From: a virus
IMG/VR virus record: IMGVR_UViG_3300035670_000390
Span: 1-45,306 of that record
DNA: 45,306 nt
Direction: 5' to 3' (one strand)
Made by a program: the position numbers and the translations under genes. Numbering within the stretch: the stretch's first letter is position 1; each line of letters starts with the position of its first letter. Shown in pieces: positions 19,928 through 27,323 of the stretch. The notes under the pieces were generated by a model. That model was given only the letters and a program-made list of their open reading frames with translations. It did not search any database and was not told where the DNA came from.

Positions 19928-21670
19928 GTGTTGATCGTGAAGGCGCGTCGCCGCACGAATCCGGTTCACATCGCTGGCCCAACAGAGTCAGGCAAGCGGA
20001 TCATGCGTGTCCTCTCGTCGGCTATGAACAGCATCAGAGATCAGGTCGCTCGTAATGAGGGCGTGTATCTTGACGCGATACAACACAGGTCATCTCAGGC
20101 TGTCGCTGACATGGTTCCCACGCAACCGTGGTTCGAAGCGCAGGAGAAGATTGAGCAGGAGTTGTACGTTGAGGTGCTGGACGGCGGCTCCAGGGTCAAG
20201 TTGCCTGCTATCCGTAAAGAGGTGCTTCTCTTCTCGTTCGACCGTTCCCGGCCTGAGGCGGCAGATTGGGCGAGGAAAGAAGCGGCTCAACTGGTCACGA
20301 ATGTTGTTGAGGATCAGAGGACTGTTATCCGCGGCATGGTCGCTCAGTCCCTGGAAGGTGGCATGGCCCCACGGGACGTTGCACGTGGCCTCAGGAATGT
20401 CATAGGGCTCACTCAGGGGCAAGAAGGCTGGGTGTCTAATCACTACAACCGGGCTGTTGATTCGGGTCTCCAACGCGGTCTATCTGTTGCGAGGGCTACG
20501 GAGTTGGCTCAGAGATCCACGGACAGATACCACGACCGGGTGTTCCGTTATCGGACGGAGACGATAGCCCGGACGGAGATCATGCGAGCCACTCATGAGG
20601 GTCGTCGTGAAGCGTGGGCTCAGGGCATTGAAGGTGGATGGATAAGTGTCCTAGCGGAGAAGGAGTGGAGTGCTGAGGCTGTTGCCTGTCAGATCTGCTC
20701 ACCGATGGACGGCATCATCGTGCCGATCAATGGCTCGTTCAGCATTGGAGATCCTCCTGCTCACCCGAACTGTCGTTGCGATGTTCTCCTGGTGGATAGG
20801 CCAGACAGGGATCTAGCGGCATTGCAGCCCGCGCAGATTGATGAACTGATTGAAGAGATCGTCGGCACTGGCATTCGTCCTGGCATGGGTGACGGCACTG
20901 TCATCCCGGAGGCTGACTTCATTGCGATGCAGCAGTCGTCGGCTGGCCCGTACATGACTGGTCGGGCTCCCGATGGTGCTCCGTTGTGGGATCCGGTACG
21001 AGCACGACTGCATGATGAGATTGTTGACCGTTTCGTTTCACGAGTTCCTCGTAGCGAGAAGCCGACGTACAACATGATGGGTGGCGGGCCTGCATCGGGG
21101 AAGTCAACGATGGAGAAGAAAGTGTTTGGCGAGGCGCGTGGTCAGGCTGTGAAGATTGATCCTGATGAGATCAAGAAACTGCTACCGGAGTATCGGGACA
21201 TGGTTGCTGCTGGTGATGACAATGCGGCAGCGTTTGTGCATGAGGAGTCCTCGTATTTGGGTAAGAGGATTTTGAAGGCAGCGCAGGAACGCCGTCAGGA
21301 CATTGTTTTCGATGGTGTGGGTGACGGTAACCCTGATAGTGTCCTTAGTCGTATTGCTACGGCTCGCGCTAACGGCTACGAGGTCAAGGGCTACTACGTG
21401 ACGATCCCCACGGATGAGGCAGTTGCACGTGCTACTGCGCGGGCTGCTAGAACTGGACGTGTAGTACCGGAGTCAACGATCAGGTCTCAGCACGCTGCGG
21501 TGTCACGAGTGTTGCCGGAGATTGCTGAGGAGTTTGATGAGGTGCAGTTATTCGACAACACGACAACGTTGAAGTTGATCGGTGAGGGAAGTAGAGGGAG
21601 ATTCAAAGTGTTAGACGATGAAGCGTACGACAGTTTCCTTGGGAAGGCGGCTGACAATGGCATCCGCTAA
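19928..21670 (+). CDS. MuF head morphogenesis protein fused to zeta-toxin-like kinase
   Basis: 580 residues from GTG 19928. Residues about 125-290 are a MuF domain (AQSLEGGMAPRDVARGLRNV, ETIARTEIMRATHEGRR, and the Cys/His site CQICSPMDG with HPNCRCDVL). Residues about 355-545 match zeta toxin/PezT kinases: YNMMGGGPASGKST (Walker A 386-394), IDPDEIKKLLPEY with catalytic-type Asp411/Asp413, HEESSYLGKRIL, DIVFDGVGDG, and RTGRVVPE. Zeta enzymes phosphorylate UDP-N-acetylglucosamine and block wall synthesis. MuF proteins can be packaged, so the toxin could be delivered with the DNA or act in the host. The small gene overlapping its 3' end may be an antidote. Confidence 0.85.
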   Translation: MLIVKARRRTNPVHIAGPTESGKRIMRVLSSAMNSIRDQVARNEGVYLDAIQHRSSQAVADMVPTQPWFEAQEKIEQELYVEVLDGGSRVKLPAIRKEVLLFSFDRSRPEAADWARKEAAQLVTNVVEDQRTVIRGMVAQSLEGGMAPRDVARGLRNVIGLTQGQEGWVSNHYNRAVDSGLQRGLSVARATELAQRSTDRYHDRVFRYRTETIARTEIMRATHEGRREAWAQGIEGGWISVLAEKEWSAEAVACQICSPMDGIIVPINGSFSIGDPPAHPNCRCDVLLVDRPDRDLAALQPAQIDELIEEIVGTGIRPGMGDGTVIPEADFIAMQQSSAGPYMTGRAPDGAPLWDPVRARLHDEIVDRFVSRVPRSEKPTYNMMGGGPASGKSTMEKKVFGEARGQAVKIDPDEIKKLLPEYRDMVAAGDDNAAAFVHEESSYLGKRILKAAQERRQDIVFDGVGDGNPDSVLSRIATARANGYEVKGYYVTIPTDEAVARATARAARTGRVVPESTIRSQHAAVSRVLPEIAEEFDEVQLFDNTTTLKLIGEGSRGRFKVLDDEAYDSFLGKAADNGIR

Positions 21671-21875
21671 TGATGTTTCCCGGATCACGGCTGAGATCGC
21701 TAACGGAGTGCTGAAGCAAGACTCCACCGTCACGTTGACTGATGAACTGTCAGCATTGTGGGATCAGATAGAAATGGAGATCGCGGAGATCAGAGCCCGT
21801 GGGCTAATTGTTGAGATCCCTGGCGAGATGCCAGACGTTCAACTACTTTCACCCGACTCCATCGTTGAGCCGTAG
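21657..21875 (+). CDS. Small protein overlapping MuF-zeta, candidate antitoxin
   Basis: 72 residues from ATG 21657 after GGGAAGGCGG, 14 bp inside the upstream gene. Acidic: SRITAEIANGVLKQDSTVTL, then LSALWDQIEMEIAEIRARGL. It is about the size of epsilon antitoxins (90 aa, helical) but I cannot align it to them. Position is the main argument for an antidote; it could equally be a head accessory protein. Confidence 0.5.
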   Translation: MASANDVSRITAEIANGVLKQDSTVTLTDELSALWDQIEMEIAEIRARGLIVEIPGEMPDVQLLSPDSIVEP

Positions 21876-21878
21876 AAT
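21873..21878 (+). promoter_or_regulatory. -10 box (TAGAAT), leaderless start
   Basis: TAGAAT, a near-consensus -10, lies eight bases before ATG 21887 and overlaps the stop of the preceding gene. No Shine-Dalgarno in between. Confidence 0.45.
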
Positions 21879-21886
21879 AGGTCTTT

Positions 21887-23830
21887 ATGGATCTGCTTGA
21901 ACGCATCAATGCCCTCACGGACGATCAACTCAGAATGATCGCTGACCGTGATGATGCTTCCGGCGTGCTCGCTTCTTACCGTTTAGCGGAACTCAGAGGG
22001 CTACCAGCACCAGAGCGCAGTGTCGTGATCATGGGTGACGGGTATGCGATTGTTGCTCAGGACGGCAAGATTTCGAAGATCCCGACAGAGGGTGTAGCGA
22101 AGATCATCCGTCAAGAGGGCAGCCAATACTGTGTGTATTCGGAGGACGGTTCTCAGTCGTTCGGCTGCTATGACAGCATGGAGCAGGCTCAGGAGCGTTT
22201 GCGGCAGATTCACTCGTTCGGCAATGAGGCAGAGAAGGCTGTCCATGAGGGCTCATTCGTTTCTTGGAATTCCAGTGGCGGTCGTGCGCGGGGCCGTGTT
22301 GAGCATGTGATGACTGAGGGAACTCTCGGAGTCCCTGGCTCGTCGTTCAGCATTGACGCTACTCAAGAAGATCCTGCTGTGTTGATCCGGATTTGGCGTG
22401 AGGGCTCAGAGGGCTGGCAGGAGACAGAGACTCTCGTTGGTCACCGGATGAGCACGTTGACGCAGATTGAACCGTTGAACCGTAGCGCGGTCGGGAAGGC
22501 GACTAAGCGTGAAGATGGTGAGGACTTCCCAGCGGAAGCGTTCGCATACGTGCCGGATCCAGAGCGAGTCTCTACGTGGAAACTGCGACTGTGGGATTCG
22601 TTGTCGGAGAAAGAAACTAAGGCTCAGGTGGCTCGCGCTGTTCAAGCGTTGAGCCCATCAGGTTTCCGTGGCAACCGTGTTCAGATCCCGGCTGCTGATC
22701 TTCCAGGGGTCAAGCGGAAGGTGCTGGCAGCGTGGCGGAAGGTCAATGAACCTGATGCTGAGATCCCGGCAGTGTTGAAAGCGATGCTGGTGAAGGAGAC
22801 GTTCAAGCCCCCTCAGGGAGTCCAGGACGCTGCGGAGCGTGCTCTTGAATGGATCAGGGAAGGCCACGCAGGTTCGGGCTTTACAGACGTTGGTAGGGCT
22901 CGTGCAGCGCAACTGGCACGGGGCGACAATGTTTCGGAGCAGACGATCCGCCGCATGGCCTCGTACTTTGCGCGTCACGAGGTGGATTCACAGGCTGAGG
23001 GCTGGAGTAGCGGCGAGGATGGTTTCCCGTCACCAGGCCGTGTCGCTTGGGATGCTTGGGGTGGTGATCCTGGCAGGACTTGGGCGAATAGCATCGTTGA
23101 CCGTCTTGAGAAGGATGGTGTCGCTCTGACACCTCGGCAGAACCTGTTGTACGAGTCGTATGAGCAGGTGGCGGAAGTGTTTGGTCTGTTCGGCCCGGAT
23201 GACGGCCCGGACGGTGCTCACTACATGGAGGAGAATCCGTTCAACCGGAACGGGATCAACTGTGCTAACTGTGTGTTCTACCAGGGTGGAGGCGGCTGCG
23301 AGATCCTCAACATTGAAGTGAACCCTGACGCTGTTTGTAAGTTTTGGATCATCCCGAATGACCGTCTCGTCAAGGCAATGGACGTGGATAAGGCAGCGTT
23401 CGTGCGGAAGGCAGATGAGTCCAGGTTCACGCTTGGCCCGTTGTATGTCCCGGATTTCATGGACGCTCACGGCGAGTGGACATCAGCGGATGAGTTGCAG
23501 CCTGCCGTCTGGGAGTGGGTGAAGTCAGGTGATCGTCGGATCTTCTTGCAGCATGACCGTGAGGTTGAGGCTGGTGAGTGGGTCGAAGTGATGACGATGC
23601 CGCAGGAGTGGACTGTCACGATGCGCGACGCGGCGGGTAACGCGCTGGGGCAGGTCACCTATCCACGTAACACGGTGTTCCTGGGCGTGCAGTGGAATGA
23701 GAAGGCTTGGCAAGACGTAAAGGCAGGCCGTTTGCGCGGCTACTCCATTGGCGGTTTCAGTGACCGGATCCTCGCTGATCTTCCCGACTCTGCAATGCGG
23801 GAAGGGTTAGAGATCCCGACTGGCGATTGA
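21887..23830 (+). CDS. Multi-domain protein with C-terminal XkdF-like prohead protease
   Basis: 647 residues. In order: an N-terminal part with YCVYSEDGSQSFGCYDSMEQ (81-100); a DUF2945/tudor-like beta domain (120-197, GSFVSWNSSGGRARGRVEHV); a small DUF6582-like helical part (218-286); a helical domain (308-410, QTIRRMASYFARHEVDSQAE); a four-cysteine site (C459, C462, C471, C484); and an XkdF-type serine protease domain (515-627). In the last, H556 (LQHDREVEAG) and S620 (RGYSIGG) are the probable catalytic residues. The protease would mature the scaffold/capsid. The stack of accessory domains is unusually long for a prohead protease. Confidence 0.78.
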   Translation: MDLLERINALTDDQLRMIADRDDASGVLASYRLAELRGLPAPERSVVIMGDGYAIVAQDGKISKIPTEGVAKIIRQEGSQYCVYSEDGSQSFGCYDSMEQAQERLRQIHSFGNEAEKAVHEGSFVSWNSSGGRARGRVEHVMTEGTLGVPGSSFSIDATQEDPAVLIRIWREGSEGWQETETLVGHRMSTLTQIEPLNRSAVGKATKREDGEDFPAEAFAYVPDPERVSTWKLRLWDSLSEKETKAQVARAVQALSPSGFRGNRVQIPAADLPGVKRKVLAAWRKVNEPDAEIPAVLKAMLVKETFKPPQGVQDAAERALEWIREGHAGSGFTDVGRARAAQLARGDNVSEQTIRRMASYFARHEVDSQAEGWSSGEDGFPSPGRVAWDAWGGDPGRTWANSIVDRLEKDGVALTPRQNLLYESYEQVAEVFGLFGPDDGPDGAHYMEENPFNRNGINCANCVFYQGGGGCEILNIEVNPDAVCKFWIIPNDRLVKAMDVDKAAFVRKADESRFTLGPLYVPDFMDAHGEWTSADELQPAVWEWVKSGDRRIFLQHDREVEAGEWVEVMTMPQEWTVTMRDAAGNALGQVTYPRNTVFLGVQWNEKAWQDVKAGRLRGYSIGGFSDRILADLPDSAMREGLEIPTGD

Positions 23831-23836
23831 TGCGCG

Positions 23837-23842
23837 TACACT
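23837..23842 (+). promoter_or_regulatory. -10 box (TACACT), leaderless start
   Basis: TACACT lies six bases before ATG 23849; same hexamer and spacing as at 18536. No Shine-Dalgarno. Confidence 0.45.
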
Positions 23843-23848
23843 TAGCGT

Positions 23849-24055
23849 ATGGCGCGTAAGATCCGGGTTGGCACGACTGAGCCTGTGCTTGTTGATGGTC
23901 GGATCCGGCATTGTGTTGTTGAGGGTGTGACTGATCAGGACACGATCACTGTGCGGCTTGGGTCGAATGACAAGGTGATTGATGGGGAGTCGTCGGAGTT
24001 CGGTGCTACTCGTGCGGCTTCGACTACGACTAGGGGCTTTCTGTTCCAGGCTTAG
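23849..24055 (+). CDS. Small basic hypothetical protein (68 aa)
   Basis: ATG 23849. A beta-rich protein (MARKIRVGTTEPVLVDGRIR, then TDQDTITVRLGS) of a kind common in actinophage head operons; role unknown. It ends just before promoter B. Confidence 0.6.
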   Translation: MARKIRVGTTEPVLVDGRIRHCVVEGVTDQDTITVRLGSNDKVIDGESSEFGATRAASTTTRGFLFQA

Positions 24056-24080
24056 TCCCCCTATGCGACACGGATAATTC

Positions 24081-24178
24081 GGACATTTAGGTCAATTTCT
24101 GTTTTCCACTTGACACTCCTCCCCCGTGGCACTAACGTAGGGGTCATGAGGGGTCGGGAAGATATCCCGGCAGGAGGG
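24081..24178 (+). promoter_or_regulatory. Promoter cassette B with GAGGGG hairpin leader
   Basis: GGACATTT starts at 24081, 29 bp before the -35. -35 TTGACA 24110-24115, a 17-bp spacer in which the G-run is replaced by C-rich CTCCTCCCCC, -10 TAACGT 24133-24138. GAGGGG 24148-24153, hairpin TCGGGA 24154-24159 with TCCCGG 24165-24170, then CAGGAGGG before ATG 24185. Confidence 0.85.
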
Positions 24179-24184
24179 AAGAAA

Positions 24185-24322
24185 ATGATCACCACACAGG
24201 GCGAGATGATTGACGAAGCCATTGAACTTGCCAAGGCCGTCAAAGGATTGAACATCAGCGTTGCCGGGGATCGGGACGCGCTTGAAGTTGCTAAGGCTGT
24301 TCGCGGCCTGAATATCAAGTAG
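24185..24322 (+). CDS. Small helical protein with internal repeat (45 aa)
   Basis: ATG 24185. The peptide contains two copies of one unit: LAKAVKGLNIS and VAKAVRGLNIK, 17 residues apart. The DNA of the two copies differs at many third positions, so the duplication is old or the protein is under selection. No family recognised. Confidence 0.6.
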   Translation: MITTQGEMIDEAIELAKAVKGLNISVAGDRDALEVAKAVRGLNIK

Positions 24323-24327
24323 TCGAA

Positions 24328-24364
24328 ACCCCTTCGGGGGTCGTGCGGGGATCGCCTACCGCAC
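24328..24364 (+). terminator. Tandem hairpins (UUCG tetraloop), possible attenuator
   Basis: ACCCC 24328-24332 and GGGGT 24337-24341 pair around a TTCG tetraloop, a very stable hairpin. GTGCGG 24343-24348 pairs with CCGCAC 24359-24364. No U-tract follows, so it may be an attenuator or mRNA stabiliser rather than a full terminator. Confidence 0.45.
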
Positions 24365-24396
24365 CTGATGAGACAGGCGACAGGGGAGGGAACAAA

Positions 24397-24543
24397 ATGA
24401 TCACCGTAAAGAAGATCAAAAGCGGCAGTCAGTATCGTGAATTTGACTATGCGGTTTACAACTGCGGCGTAGAAATCTTTCACACAGACAACATGACCGA
24501 AGCGCAGTACGTGGCTTCGTGGGCAAAGATGCAGGAGGCGTAG
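24397..24543 (+). CDS. Small hypothetical protein (48 aa)
   Basis: ATG 24397 after GGGGAGGG. Mixed fold (MITVKKIKSGSQYREFDYAV) with a helical C-terminus (DNMTEAQYVASWAKM) like SPOR/edge-helix small proteins. No family recognised. Confidence 0.6.
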   Translation: MITVKKIKSGSQYREFDYAVYNCGVEIFHTDNMTEAQYVASWAKMQEA

Positions 24544-24545
24544 TC

Positions 24546-24692
24546 ATGATGGTTCAACTGCCTGAGATCGGCCCGATTGTTCGCTGCACGTACGCGGAGC
24601 AGCATGGCGAAGATCCCATCGCGCACACGAATTTGCTGGAAGGGTTAGCGTTCTGTGCTAACTGCGGGGCCACTGATCACAAGGAAATGTGA
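24546..24692 (+). CDS. Zinc-finger-like small protein (48 aa)
   Basis: ATG 24546 just after the previous stop. It has a lone Cys near residue 14, and CANCGATDH near the C-terminus, giving a C...C..C...H metal site. Function unknown. Confidence 0.55.
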   Translation: MMVQLPEIGPIVRCTYAEQHGEDPIAHTNLLEGLAFCANCGATDHKEM

Positions 24693-24702
24693 GGGGAACG
24701 TG

Positions 24703-24918
24703 ATGAAAGAATCGTGGATCAAAGTAGCCGCAACCAATCGCGGTTGGGCTATCGGACTCCTGGAGGTCAAGAACCGTTACACGGGAGATCCGATCTATCA
24801 GGTCGCTCGCATCAATCCTCAGGACAAATACCTGGTGTTGTTTCAGAGTGAAGATCTGGCAGAGGCACGCGCGGCAGCCAACAGTGAGTGGGATGCGGAG
24901 GTGAAGGCAGCGTCATGA
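24703..24918 (+). CDS. Small hypothetical protein (71 aa)
   Basis: ATG 24703 (or GTG 24700) after GAGGGG. A strand-rich half (KVAATNRGWAIGLLEVKNRY) then a helix (SEDLAEARAAANSEWDAEV). No family recognised. Overlaps the next gene by 4 bp. Confidence 0.6.
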   Translation: MKESWIKVAATNRGWAIGLLEVKNRYTGDPIYQVARINPQDKYLVLFQSEDLAEARAAANSEWDAEVKAAS

Positions 24919-25259
24919 AGAGTGTAGTTCTGGAGAAGAGCCGTCACGGTGATCTGCCAGGTGTGGCTGAGAAGGTGCAGGTCAGTGCGACAAAGATCCT
25001 GCTTGGCGGTCAGATGTACAGGATCACGTACACGCCTGCTGATGGGATCTCCAGGCGAGAGTTCGGCGGGCCGTGCGTTCCCGGCCCGTACGCTGCGCTC
25101 TTCCCGCTGGCTACTGTGATTGACGGCGGCATGATCAGGGACGCTGATCCCGTCGTTCCGGCTGAGTTCGGGGACGTTGTTGAAATGGACGGGCTCAAGT
25201 GGAGGGTCGTGGAGGACGCGACACGCGGTTGGCCGAAATTGCAGGTTATTGAGAATTGA
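24915..25259 (+). CDS. Hypothetical beta-rich protein (114 aa)
   Basis: ATG 24915 (ATGA overlap). The product (LLGGQMYRITYTPADGISRR, then GDVVEMDGLKWRVVEDATRG) looks like a small beta barrel. No family recognised. Confidence 0.6.
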   Translation: MKSVVLEKSRHGDLPGVAEKVQVSATKILLGGQMYRITYTPADGISRREFGGPCVPGPYAALFPLATVIDGGMIRDADPVVPAEFGDVVEMDGLKWRVVEDATRGWPKLQVIEN

Positions 25260-25273
25260 CGGGGACTACCCGC

Positions 25274-25304
25274 TACACTGGGAATGTGGTCACGAGGGGT
25301 GACC
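25274..25304 (+). promoter_or_regulatory. Candidate -10 and GAGGGG hairpin leader
   Basis: TACACT at 25274-25279 is a -10 candidate without a well-spaced -35. GGTCAC 25288-25293 pairs with GTGACC 25299-25304, with GAGGGG (25294-25299) spanning the loop. A second GAGGGG at 25312-25317 is the ribosome site for ATG 25322. Confidence 0.45.
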
Positions 25305-25321
25305 GGAAAGCGAGGGGCAAG

Positions 25322-25663
25322 ATGGACGAGCGTATGGCTGCGATCCTGGAGCAAGAAATGGCTGTTGAGCAGTCGTTCGAAATGTTGGCGGCTTTCGGGC
25401 CTGGAGCCACTGTGGTGGACGTGATCACGGGGAAGCAATACAAGACCCCAGGCCGTTCACCTAAGCCTGTTACGGGCCGCTATGAGGTGCAGCGGAAGAT
25501 CAGTAACCGCGTTACCGGGTACAAGAATGGCAAGCCTCAACGTCCGTGGGACTGGCACGTGGTTGACGGTGACGGCAAGATCGTCGTGACTCACGAGATG
25601 AAGGTCAAGGCGGAAGCCGATTGCGCGGCGTTGAACAGCGGGAAGGGGATCTCACCGTGGTGA
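25322..25663 (+). CDS. Hypothetical protein (113 aa)
   Basis: ATG 25322. A helical N-terminus (MAAILEQEMAVEQSFEMLAA) then a basic, beta-rich part (GRYEVQRKISNRVTGYKNGK). No family recognised. Confidence 0.6.
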   Translation: MDERMAAILEQEMAVEQSFEMLAAFGPGATVVDVITGKQYKTPGRSPKPVTGRYEVQRKISNRVTGYKNGKPQRPWDWHVVDGDGKIVVTHEMKVKAEADCAALNSGKGISPW

Positions 25664-25881
25664 GCCAGGATCTTTTCCAAGGGACGCTGCATCCGGAGTA
25701 CGTGAGCCTCCGGAACATGGAGCCCGACGCTGACACGCTCACGTTCGACTCATTCGATCAGGCCGCTGAGTACATCCGTAAGACCACGGAGGAGTTCAGC
25801 GTCACGTTCAAGCCACGCGGGGCTCTCCCCGGCCTGTGGTTCACTGTTTGGGAAATGCCGTGGAAGGATGCAGGCCAATGA
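25657..25881 (+). CDS. Hypothetical protein (74 aa)
   Basis: GTG 25657 (or 25660) after GGGAAGGGG. TFDSFDQAAEYIRKTTEEFS is a helix; the C-terminus is aromatic (GLWFTVWEMPWKD). No family recognised. Couples to the membrane peptide by a 4-bp overlap. Confidence 0.55.
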   Translation: MVSQDLFQGTLHPEYVSLRNMEPDADTLTFDSFDQAAEYIRKTTEEFSVTFKPRGALPGLWFTVWEMPWKDAGQ

Positions 25882-25982
25882 GACTCACAAAGCGCGGCGA
25901 AACTGTCGTCTGTTACGCGGCACTCTTCGTTTTCCTAGTCGTTCTGGGATTCGCAGGGTGGCTTGAGAACCTGGGCTACTGA
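25878..25982 (+). CDS. Single-span membrane micropeptide (34 aa)
   Basis: ATG 25878 (ATGA overlap). MRLTKRGETVVCYAALFVFL and VVLGFAGWLENLGY make a basic N-terminus followed by one membrane helix. Peptides of this design (MRLT.RGE) are frequent in actinobacterial phages. Possible role at the host membrane; next to a secreted protein gene. Confidence 0.65.
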   Translation: MRLTKRGETVVCYAALFVFLVVLGFAGWLENLGY

Positions 25983-26015
25983 CCGTCAGAGCCCGTACCC
26001 TGTAAGGAGGGGGAA

Positions 26016-26330
26016 ATGAAGAAGATCATCGCAGCGGCAACTGCCGCCATTGTGGGCACACTGTTGCTCGCTCCTCCAGCATCTGCTGGTGTTCAAGATG
26101 ACAAGTTGTTTTACAAACTTGTGACCGCTGAGGCTCCGGCTTTGAAACAGGTCACGAGAAAGCAACTCGTCAAGACCGCTAAGGAAACGTGCAAGTTCTT
26201 GCGAGCAGGATTCGGCATCATGGATGCTGTTGATCTCGCTGAGGATGCTGGGCTGACTCAGAATGAGGCAACGGCAATGGTCGCTGGGGCTGTTGTTTTC
26301 TACTGTCCAGAGCAGGAGAACAACTGGTAA
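26016..26330 (+). CDS. Secreted DUF732-like protein
   Basis: 104 residues from ATG 26016 with AAGGAGGGGG upstream. A clear signal peptide (MKKIIAAATAAIVGTLLLAP, cleavage after ASA) precedes an 80-residue helical domain. Two cysteines (ETCKFLRAG and VFYCPEQ) probably form a disulfide, as in the DUF732 family of secreted actinobacterial proteins. Likely a moron altering the envelope of the infected cell. Bounded downstream by hairpins. Confidence 0.7.
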   Translation: MKKIIAAATAAIVGTLLLAPPASAGVQDDKLFYKLVTAEAPALKQVTRKQLVKTAKETCKFLRAGFGIMDAVDLAEDAGLTQNEATAMVAGAVVFYCPEQENNW

Positions 26331-26342
26331 CCGCATAGGTTT

Positions 26343-26418
26343 GCTGACACGATCCCCCCCCCTCTGTGTCAGCGCAGATCACCCCGTCACTTGGGAAGCG
26401 TGGCGGGGTGTTTCTGTT
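26343..26418 (+). terminator. Two hairpins: C-rich loop hairpin and intrinsic terminator
   Basis: GCTGACAC 26343-26350 pairs with GTGTCAGC 26366-26373 around a loop with nine Cs. CACCCCG 26380-26386 pairs with CGGGGTG 26404-26410 and is followed by TTTCTGTT, a rho-independent layout. They end the small-gene island. Confidence 0.75.
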
Positions 26419-26445
26419 GTCATGTGGGCTCCTCTCGTGACGGTG

Positions 26446-26451
26446 TATTAT
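26446..26451 (+). promoter_or_regulatory. -10 box (TATTAT) ahead of the capsid operon
   Basis: TATTAT lies directly after a TG, right after the terminator and before the scaffold gene. The -35 region is poor, so it may depend on a late activator. Ribosome site AGGAGG at 26463-26468. Confidence 0.45.
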
Positions 26452-26474
26452 TAGACGGACGTAGGAGGTGTGAC

Positions 26475-27320
26475 TTGGCACGTAAAGCCCCAAAGATGAC
26501 GGAACTCGTTATTGAGGAAACGTCTGGCGTGGATCATCCCGCGCACTTGCACGAAGGGTGGCTGGTGGTCAAGGCCGCAGACACGGCAACCGTGGCAGAT
26601 GTGGAACGCGCACTGCCGGAACCGTTAGGAGAAGGTATGTCAGAAGAAGTCACGGAGACCGTGGCGGAGGACGCTGAGGTGCGTCTTGAAGCCGCTGAGG
26701 TCGAAGCCCAAGAGGGTGAAGGCGGTGCAGGCGAAGGCGGCATGGAAGATGAACTTGCTATGGCGCAGGCTCGCATTGCCGAACTGGAAGCCCGTATTGC
26801 TGAGATGGAATCCGCCGCTGGTGAGGCAGACATGATGGAAGAGGCCGCAGAGCCGTCCGTTGAGGATCTTGCCAAGTCCGCATCGGAGCCCATCCGCAAG
26901 ATGCTGCTGGATCTCCAGAAGGAGCGGGATGAAGCCGCCGCTGAATTGCAGAAGGAGCGGGATGACCGCGCTGACGCTGAGGCTGTTGCTAAGGCTCGTG
27001 AGACCTTCAAGCATCTGAATGTGGATGCGGAGAAGATCGGCCCCGCTCTGCGTCGGCTGGAACTCCAGGACGCTGATCTCGCGAAGTCCGTGGAAGAGGC
27101 TCTTGCTGCTGCTGATGCACAGAGCGAATCCGCTGGGATCTTCCAGGAGATCGGTAAGGCTGCCCCCGTTGCGACTGGGGATGCCTACGAGAAGATGACT
27201 TCCCTCGCGAAGGCGGCAGTAAGCGAGGGCAAGGCGGCAACGGTTGAGCAAGCAATTGCAGAGATCGCCGTCAGTAATCCTGCCCTCTATGTTGATTACC
27301 TGAGCGAGAAGGGAGCCTGA
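26475..27320 (+). CDS. Scaffold-like protein
   Basis: 281 residues from TTG 26475, chosen because AGGAGG lies six bases upstream and MARKAPKMTELVIEE follows. The start (TSGVDHPAHLHEGWLVVKAA) resembles the leading segment of phage protease/scaffold proteins. Residues about 60-190 are very acidic and coiled-coil (ARIAELEARIAEMES, QKERDEAAAELQKERDDRAD), as expected of a scaffold removed on maturation. It lies directly before the decoration and capsid genes. Confidence 0.75.
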   Translation: MARKAPKMTELVIEETSGVDHPAHLHEGWLVVKAADTATVADVERALPEPLGEGMSEEVTETVAEDAEVRLEAAEVEAQEGEGGAGEGGMEDELAMAQARIAELEARIAEMESAAGEADMMEEAAEPSVEDLAKSASEPIRKMLLDLQKERDEAAAELQKERDDRADAEAVAKARETFKHLNVDAEKIGPALRRLELQDADLAKSVEEALAAADAQSESAGIFQEIGKAAPVATGDAYEKMTSLAKAAVSEGKAATVEQAIAEIAVSNPALYVDYLSEKGA

Positions 27321-27323
27321 GAC

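Noticed and set aside
25256-25279. TTGACG followed by TACACT as a promoter
   Set aside because: The spacer is only 12 bp; only the -10 and the hairpin leader are kept as weak evidence.
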